A stretch of 64,000 nt of DNA from assembly GCA_015478725.1 (NCBI GenBank), contig JADMIG010000004.1:91484-155483 (forward strand), read 5' to 3'. Under the pieces are notes generated by a model, which was given only the letters and a program-made list of their open reading frames with translations, had not been told where the DNA came from and made no database searches. This stretch comes from Chloroflexota bacterium. GTDB lineage: Bacteria > Chloroflexota > Limnocylindria > Limnocylindrales > CSP1-4. This document shows positions 59,222 through 64,000 of the stretch, in pieces. The position numbers were made by a program, and so were the translations under genes. How positions within the stretch are numbered: the stretch's first letter is position 1; the number at the start of each line of letters is the position of its first letter.

Positions 59222-60412
59222 CTATCCGATGCCGGCCGGCAGGACAACCGGTGTCCGGGCTCCGCTCGCAGCCGAGGCGTACAACGCATCGATAACGGCG
59301 CTATCCCGGACGCCATCCCTGAAATCGGCGGTTCCAGGCCGTCCTTCCGCGATGGCGCTCAGGAACTCGGCCCACATCGCACACTCCTGGCCGAGCCAGC
59401 CGATCGACGTGCCGTCGGTCCCCGCGATGAGCAGCTCTGCGGCGCCCGGGTGGCCCGGGTTCACGAGCACCCGCCGGAACCCGAACGTGAATGGGTCGCC
59501 GGGCAGGCACACTCGGAATTCGTCGGGTCGCTCCAGGTCCCAATCGGCCGACCCACGCGACCCGTAGATCTCGATCTGCAACGACACACGCTTGCCGATC
59601 GCGACGCGGCTCGTCTCCAGCACCCCGTACGCCCCGCCCTCGAAGGTGACGAGCGCGGCGGCCGCATCCTCGACGTCGACAGGACCGGTCTCGCGCCTCG
59701 ACGCGCCTGCAGATTCGCCGCCGCGGTTGCCCACGGCATCGGCTCCGGGCAGGGCGCGCACCGGGATGAACGTCGCTGCCAACGCCTGGACTGACTCGAT
59801 CTCGCCGACCAAAAAGCGGGCGCAATCGACCAGGTGATAGCCCGTGTCGATGGCGATCCCGCCACCGGCGAGGGCCCTCCGGAACCGCCACAGGAGCGGG
59901 ACGTCCGGGTCGGCACCATAGTCGAGCATGAACGAGGCCCGGATGCTGCGGATCGCGCCCAACTCACCGTCGTGGATGAGCCTGGCAATCGCTCGCACGG
60001 CGGGCGACCAACGGTACCCGGCGGCGAGACCGTGGAACACGCCCGCGGCCTGACACGCGCGGAGCATCGTGGCGGCATCTTCCGCCGATTCGCCGAGCGG
60101 CTTCTCGCAGACCACATGCTTGCCCGCTGCCGCCGCAGCCAGGACGACCTCCCGGTTGAGAGCCGGGGGCAGGCAGGCGACCACGAGATCGACGTCCGCA
60201 GCGGCGGCGGCGGCCCGCCAGTCCTGCGCGACCCGTTCGTAGTCGTAGTGGTCGGCGATCCCGGTCGCGAGTGTCCGATTGATGTCGGCCACGGCGACGA
60301 GGCGCGGGCGAAGGGCGAGCCCCGGGTAGAGGTGGGGAAGATTCACCAGGGCCGCACTGTGTGCGCGCGCCATCGTGCCCGCGCCGACCATCCCTATCCG
60401 TAGCTCGGACAT
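59222..60412 (-). CDS. Gfo/Idh/MocA-family oxidoreductase
   Basis: 396 residues from the ATG at 60412 (a GTG one codon earlier is possible). Rossmann motif MVGAGTMARAHSAAL near residue 7, catalytic Lys in VCEKPLGES near residue 102, and GGGIAIDTGYHLVDCARFLVG near residue 183 are intact. About 20 residues of Ala/Gly-rich insertion follow (AVGNRGGESAGASRRE). It is the most divergent of the three island dehydrogenases. A LacI-type operator candidate lies 55 bp upstream, and the class III aminotransferase follows 13 bp downstream, so the two are probably co-transcribed and may oxidise and transaminate the same ring position. Confidence 0.88.
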   Translation of the reverse strand: MSELRIGMVGAGTMARAHSAALVNLPHLYPGLALRPRLVAVADINRTLATGIADHYDYERVAQDWRAAAAAADVDLVVACLPPALNREVVLAAAAAGKHVVCEKPLGESAEDAATMLRACQAAGVFHGLAAGYRWSPAVRAIARLIHDGELGAIRSIRASFMLDYGADPDVPLLWRFRRALAGGGIAIDTGYHLVDCARFLVGEIESVQALAATFIPVRALPGADAVGNRGGESAGASRRETGPVDVEDAAAALVTFEGGAYGVLETSRVAIGKRVSLQIEIYGSRGSADWDLERPDEFRVCLPGDPFTFGFRRVLVNPGHPGAAELLIAGTDGTSIGWLGQECAMWAEFLSAIAEGRPGTADFRDGVRDSAVIDALYASAASGARTPVVLPAGIG

Positions 60413-60465
60413 CACGGCTCCATTCGCGGCTCCGCCCAGCGGCGGGCACCGAGCCTATCACCGTG

Positions 60466-60479
60466 TTGGAACGATTGCA
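60466..60479 (-). promoter_or_regulatory. LacI-type operator candidate upstream of the rightmost dehydrogenase
   Basis: On the minus strand the site reads TGCAATCGTTCCAA. Its GCAATCG half matches the other island sites, while the other half is degenerate (TTCC rather than TTGC). It falls in the 100-bp gap between the genes ending at 60513 and starting at 60412. A weak CTGACG lies further upstream, but at a longer spacing than at the other sites. Confidence 0.45.
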
Positions 60480-60512
60480 CGGGCCTTTCCCGGCGAGTCC
60501 GGAGAGAGCGCG

Positions 60513-61445
60513 TCAGCCGATAAGCGGCAGGATGAACGCGGCGGCTTCCTTCACGCCCTCGACGGCGGGCTGGTACGGATCCTCGTTCTCGATCGAGAGC
60601 GGGCCGTCGTACCCGACCGACCGCAGGGCGGCGATGAAGGACACCCACCAGGCGCGGTCGTGGACGCGGCCCACAGTCCGGAAGACCCACGCCCGGTCGC
60701 GCGCATCGTCGAAGGGCGTCGTGTCGAGGACACCGGCGAGCACCACGCGATCGGCCTGCAGCCCGGTGTCCTTGAGGTGCACGTGCTGGATCGCCGGCCC
60801 GAGCGCCGCGATCACCGCCAACGGGTCCATCTGCTGCCAGAACAGGTGCGACGGATCCAGGTTCGCGCCGACCACCGGCCCGACCGCAGCGCGCATACGC
60901 AGGAGCGTGGGTACGTTGAAGACGAGATGGAGCGGATGGAGCTCGAAGGCGATCTGCCGCACGCCGTTGGCCGTGGCGTGGGCGGCCATCTCCTGCCAGA
61001 ACGGGATGGCGACCTCCCACTGGCGTGCCAGAAGGGCCATCGCGTCGGCGGGCCATGGATAGAAGACCCAGTCCACCGTCGAAGCGCCGGGGCCGTCCCC
61101 GGGTGTGCCGGACATCGAGACCACCGTCTCGACCCCGAGTTCGCCGGCCAGCCGGATCGTGTCGCGGACGATCGCCTCCTGTGCGTGCCCGTGGACAGGA
61201 TGGAGCGGCCAGGCCGAACAGTTGAGCGCCGCGATGCGGAGCCCCCGCGTCGCGAACGCGTCGGCGAAGGCGATGCGCTTGCGCCGATCGCCGAGCAGCT
61301 CGCCGAGGCGCAGGTGGGGCGCCGACGACTGCCCGCCGCCAGCGATCTCGATCGAGCGGCAGCCGATCGCGGCGGCGAGGTCGAGGGCCGCCGCGAACGA
61401 GAGGTCCGGTACCGAATCGGTGTACAGGCACAGATCCATGGTCAC
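60513..61445 (-). CDS. Sugar phosphate isomerase/epimerase-like TIM-barrel protein
   Basis: 310 residues from a GTG at 61445; an ATG two codons later is equally possible. Motifs include IGCRSIEIAGGGQ near residue 30, QIAFELHPLHLVFNV near residue 168, VGANLDPSHLFWQQMDP near residue 193, and IQHVHLKDTGL near residue 222. GPLSIENEDPYQ near residue 285 completes the metal-ligand set of the IolE/IolI-like superfamily. It is the rightmost metabolic gene of the island and the first gene of its minus-strand unit. Exact reaction unknown. Confidence 0.85.
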   Translation of the reverse strand: MTMDLCLYTDSVPDLSFAAALDLAAAIGCRSIEIAGGGQSSAPHLRLGELLGDRRKRIAFADAFATRGLRIAALNCSAWPLHPVHGHAQEAIVRDTIRLAGELGVETVVSMSGTPGDGPGASTVDWVFYPWPADAMALLARQWEVAIPFWQEMAAHATANGVRQIAFELHPLHLVFNVPTLLRMRAAVGPVVGANLDPSHLFWQQMDPLAVIAALGPAIQHVHLKDTGLQADRVVLAGVLDTTPFDDARDRAWVFRTVGRVHDRAWWVSFIAALRSVGYDGPLSIENEDPYQPAVEGVKEAAAFILPLIG

Positions 61446-61648
61446 GCCGCGCTCACGACCGGATATCGGGGTTGGGCAGAACCACGTCGCTCACCTGGTG
61501 GAGCAGCTCGTGGTACGACGACCGTCCGGGCGAGCGGACTGAGTGTCATGACGTCCATGGACGGTCCCCTGTCGGGCGGGTTGCAGCCTGTCGTCACGGG
61601 ACTGAGGCCCACCCATGGTATCGACAGCGGTCGTCAGGTTCCCGCGTC

Positions 61649-62572
61649 TCAGGGTCCGATACACGCGTAGAGGTAGCGGTGACCGACGATGCCCGGCGTC
61701 TCGATGTCGAACCGATACGTGGCCGACGGCAGGATGCCCGGCGGAGCCATCGCGAAGAGGACCGTCCCGCCGGATCCCGCGCTGGGCACCGTGTAGCGCC
61801 GGCCCTGGGTCATGCCGCTCAGCAGGACGGCGAGGGACGGCACCCGACTCAAGGCAAGTCCGGCTTGGTCGAGGACGGCTGCGATCACGTGCGCCCGGGG
61901 GTTCATCCCAGGGAACGTCACGCCGAGGTACGCCACCCGGCCGGCAGGGAGCTGGACCGCGGCGCGATAGCGCGGCACGCCCAGCGCATGACATACCCCA
62001 CCTGGCTCACCGAGCCTCTCAAGGGGTCGGACCGTGTAGTTCAACCCCTGCTGGAGCACGAGGAGCGGGCCACCAGGTGACCAGGTCGCGCCGGTACCGT
62101 GCTGGATCGACGGCTCTTCGGTGGAGACCAGGGCATCCGGAGCGAGCAAGGCAACGACGGTCCATTCGTTGTCGACAAGCGAGACGTACGCTGCAGACCC
62201 CGGTGCGCCGGAGGACAAGGATGGCGACGGGCTCGGGGTCGGATCCGGAGTCCGCGTCGCAGATACCGGGGTAGCTCCCTCGGCGACGGGGGCGGCCGTC
62301 GTCCGCGCCGTGGGTGAGAGCACGATCGGGGTGTAGCCCCTCCCCCACGGCTGCCAGATGAGCGCCGCCAGCGCGGCCGCGATTGCGAGCGCCACCCCGA
62401 CGGGTCTGCCCCTGCCACCGGTCCGGAGGCGCTCGAGCGGCTGCTCAATGCCGACGTGACCGACGATCCCCGTCCCGTTGTCGCCCGTCGCGCTCGATGG
62501 CGCCATCCTCCGCTCGGCCTCCGCTTCAGGGCCAGGCCGCCTCGCCTCAAACCCTGACGAGTCGTGCGACAT
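61649..62572 (-). CDS. Hypothetical single-pass membrane protein with extracellular domain
   Basis: 307 residues, no family recognised. A cytoplasmic, charged N-terminus of about 55 residues precedes one membrane helix (VGVALAIAAALAALIWQPW, about 57-76). A Thr/Pro/Ser-rich linker (TPDPTPSPSPSLSSGAPG) follows, then a beta-rich outer domain of about 175 residues with a cysteine near GVCHALG and one near the end (YLYACIGP), which might pair. It is placed at the right edge of the island, unrelated to the cyclitol genes by content. The 203-bp gap between it and the epimerase gene holds nothing recognisable. Confidence 0.65.
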   Translation of the reverse strand: MSHDSSGFEARRPGPEAEAERRMAPSSATGDNGTGIVGHVGIEQPLERLRTGGRGRPVGVALAIAAALAALIWQPWGRGYTPIVLSPTARTTAAPVAEGATPVSATRTPDPTPSPSPSLSSGAPGSAAYVSLVDNEWTVVALLAPDALVSTEEPSIQHGTGATWSPGGPLLVLQQGLNYTVRPLERLGEPGGVCHALGVPRYRAAVQLPAGRVAYLGVTFPGMNPRAHVIAAVLDQAGLALSRVPSLAVLLSGMTQGRRYTVPSAGSGGTVLFAMAPPGILPSATYRFDIETPGIVGHRYLYACIGP

Positions 62573-62928
62573 CTCGCAATCTTACGTTGAAGGCTGCGAG
62601 TCATCGTCGGCGCGGCCGAGACATCTCGTCGAACCTTGCTCGTGGATCGGCATGAGCGACCGTATAGGACCATCCGGGTGCGGGGCGGTAGCGGCCCAGG
62701 GTGCCACTGGGACCCGACGACGGCCGCATTGGTGCCGTCAGGGCTCGCCAGAAGACCGTCGATCCTCTGAGATGTAGTTACGCACTCAACCAACATGGCG
62801 AAGGCAGCCGGAAGCTCTGCGCCGTGCTCCGGTACCGGAGCGGTCCGAAAGAACGCCGCGAGGAACAGGCGACCGTCGAGGCGGAGCTCCACCTCGACAC
62901 GCCGTCCGGCCAGACCCCGACCGCCGTG
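62573..62928. other. Non-coding or relic region before att-like repeat copy 2
   Basis: No gene I can support. From about 62785 to 62970 one plus-strand frame looks mildly coding (HGEGSRKLCAVLRYRSG and VVLEGVENAAE) and runs into the repeat, so it may be the worn end of an element gene. Nothing else recognised. Confidence 0.35.
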
Positions 62929-63031
62929 GTGCTGGAGGGCGTTGAAAACGCTGCAGAATCCGGCCGTCCAGAGCGGACCTCGGATTTCGTAAACAGCAGG
63001 TCCTCGGTTCAAATCCGAGTGTCGGCTCCAC
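62929..63031 (+). repeat. att-like direct repeat, copy 2, ending in a tRNA-Thr(CGT) 3' half
   Basis: This is the counterpart of 28531-28634. The anticodon loop TTCGTAA is at 62986-62992, the T arm at 63003-63019, the acceptor strand at 63020-63026 and CCA at 63028-63030. The 5' half of the tRNA is again missing. The differences from copy 1 lie in the first 35 bp. There GCGTT-GAA-AACGC replaces ACGTT-GCAA-AACGT, keeping the ability to pair. Confidence 0.88.
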
Positions 63032-63274
63032 TTGGCGCCTTCTACGCAACATGGCTATGCGCATCGCGGGACAGGTTGGCCGCGCGTAGCATTCTTGCTG
63101 CGGTCACCGTGGCATAAGCGCTACGGAGACCACCTCATCCGCGGTGTCCTGTCCCCGGATCAGGGCCGTCGCGTGGATCAGGTCGGTCGTGGATCACGAG
63201 GACCACGGAACGTCGGACGCCATGCCCAAGCGCACGGTCACCCACATCCGGCTGCCGCCGCTATCCTGCCGGCG

Positions 63275-63676
63275 ATGGACGAGAACCCTCCGCGCGCCGT
63301 TCCCGGTCTCCGGCCGCTCCTCTCCGGCTGGGCTCCGGTCCTCGGCTGGGCGGGGCTGATCTTCGTCCTCTCGGCACAGCCGGACCTGCGCTTCGCGTCG
63401 GACCCGGGGCTCGACTTCGTCGTGCGCAAACTCGGCCACATGGGGGTGTTCGGGATCCTCGCCCTGCTCGCCTGGCGGGCCCTGGCGGGGACGACCGCCT
63501 GGCGCCGGCCATGGGCCTGGGCGTTCGCGCTCACGGTCCTCTGCGCCGCCAGCGACGAGTTGCACCAGGGGTTCGTGGCCGGTCGCCATCCATCCGCCAC
63601 CGACGTCGCGATCGACGCCACCGGCGCGCTGCTCGCCCTCGTGGCCGTCGGGCTCATCCGGTCGGGTCGGGGCTGA
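63275..63676 (+). CDS. VanZ-family membrane protein
   Basis: 133 residues from the ATG at 63275; the frame is open earlier without a start signal. Four hydrophobic segments and the family signature are present: LIFVLSAQPDLR near residue 30, VRKLGHMGVFGILALLAW near residue 52, and SDELHQGFVAGRHPSATDVAIDATGALLAL near residue 95. VanZ-like proteins are small integral membrane proteins of uncertain function, named for a teicoplanin-resistance gene. It lies outside the direct repeat and probably belongs to the host chromosome or to a following element. Confidence 0.88.
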   Translation: MDENPPRAVPGLRPLLSGWAPVLGWAGLIFVLSAQPDLRFASDPGLDFVVRKLGHMGVFGILALLAWRALAGTTAWRRPWAWAFALTVLCAASDELHQGFVAGRHPSATDVAIDATGALLALVAVGLIRSGRG

Positions 63677-63967
63677 AAGCGCTCTCGCAAGTGGCCAGAT
63701 TCTCGTGCCATGAACGCACGGACGGTCCAGCTGGGTCTCGGAGCCACCATGATCGGCCGGCAGCACCTCGGCGCGACTCCGTTCGTGCGTGGATCCGCCC
63801 CGCGACCGCATCCGCGGACCGCGACTCCGCTCCGTGAACGCCGACCACCGGACTTTGCGCTCGCAGGACGGGAATGTAGCCACATTGGGGTCGGACGTAG
63901 CCTGAGGCAGCCGCAGGCGGCCGCAGGCGGCCGCAGGCGGCCGCAGGCGGCCGCAGGCGGTCGCGGG
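63677..63967. other. Intergenic region with decamer repeat
   Basis: No gene supported. Its right part contains the 10-bp repeat array at 63911-63960; the rest shows nothing recognisable. Confidence 0.4.
63911..63960. repeat. Five perfect tandem copies of CCGCAGGCGG
   Basis: The decamer CCGCAGGCGG is repeated five times without error and flanked by degenerate units on both sides (CCTGAGGCAG before, TCGCGGGCTA after). It is not CRISPR-like because there are no spacers. It lies just after the stop of the presumed minus-strand gene at the window end. Confidence 0.92.
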
Positions 63968-64000
63968 CTACCAGTGGATGAGGCCGCCGACGAAGAGCGC
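63968..64000 (-). CDS. C-terminal end of a minus-strand gene, off window
   Basis: Read on the minus strand, the last bases give ALFVGGLIHW and a TAG stop at 63968-63970. The hydrophobic ending suits a membrane protein, but ten codons cannot identify it and the frame could be chance. Confidence 0.3.
   Translation of the reverse strand, partial: ALFVGGLIHW

Larger units (their letters stand above)
28566..63031. mobile_element. 34.4-kb catabolic genomic island bounded by tRNA-Thr direct repeats
   Basis: The two 69-bp identical repeats lie 34,397 bp apart in the same orientation. Everything between is metabolic, transport or regulatory, with no recombinase of its own. The five LacI-type operator candidates found in the window all lie inside this interval, as does the single LacI gene. 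The nearest integrase is 4 kb to the left in the phage-like block, which itself ends at copy 1. This is the layout of tandem elements or of an element mobilised in trans at a tRNA-Thr gene. The intact tRNA is not in the window. Confidence 0.65.

Noticed and set aside
63911..63960. CRISPR array
   Set aside because: The units are directly abutting 10-mers without spacers, and no cas genes are present.

Overview
The window is GC-rich bacterial DNA, densely packed with genes that often overlap by 4 bases (ATGA or GTGA). Gene content is heterotroph catabolism: polyamine-type ABC importers with Tat-exported lipoprotein receptors, Gfo/Idh/MocA dehydrogenases, enolase-superfamily dehydratases, LLM flavin/F420-type oxidoreductases, amidohydrolases and a P450. 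This mix, with Ala/Pro/Thr-rich linkers after the lipoboxes, suggests a soil or freshwater Chloroflexota lineage (Limnocylindria/Ellin6529-like). That assignment is inference; no rRNA or marker gene is present.

Region 1 (1-23153). A minus-strand operon (E1 alpha, E1 beta, SDR dehydrogenase, M20 amidohydrolase) diverges from a plus-strand unit (dehydratase, unusual one-component regulator, VOC-YCII fusion, rhamnose-mutarotase-like protein). An eight-gene minus operon follows (16703 down to 7640): a complete ABC importer plus four hydrolases. Two of the hydrolases are paralogous amidohydrolases sharing a 361-bp identical tract. A divergent GntR/FCD regulator, a second dehydratase, a DapA-family aldolase, an internally deleted dehydrogenase pseudogene, a cysteine hydrolase, a Gfo/Idh protein and an LLM oxidoreductase complete the region. 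Mutarotase, SDR, COG3618-type lactonase, dehydratase and aldolase together would make a non-phosphorylative sugar or deoxysugar route.

Region 2 (about 23154-28634). A small phage-like block: tyrosine integrase, terminase large and small subunits, a small hypothetical gene and a ParB-methyltransferase fusion, with no structural genes. It ends in a 3' half of a tRNA-Thr(CGT).

Region 3 (28566-63031). A 34.4-kb segment lies between two direct repeats that are identical over 69 bp and carry that tRNA-Thr 3' half. It encodes a cyclitol ring-cleavage pathway: three IolG-like dehydrogenases, an IolE-like dehydratase, IolD, two IolB, IolC and a separate LacD-like aldolase. Around these are a P450, two PLP aminotransferases, a split transketolase, several TIM-barrel epimerases, two large paralogous CehA-like PHP hydrolases, an EamA exporter and a polyamine-type ABC importer. 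One LacI-family regulator sits in the middle. Five sites resembling GCAA-N4-TTGC lie at transcription-unit starts, four of them just after a TTGACG-type promoter. This looks like a self-contained, singly regulated, horizontally mobile catabolic island. The cationic-type importer and two transaminases suggest an amino- or O-methyl-cyclitol substrate rather than plain myo-inositol; that is inference.

Region 4 (63032-64000) holds a VanZ-like membrane protein, a GC-rich decamer repeat and the probable end of a minus-strand gene.
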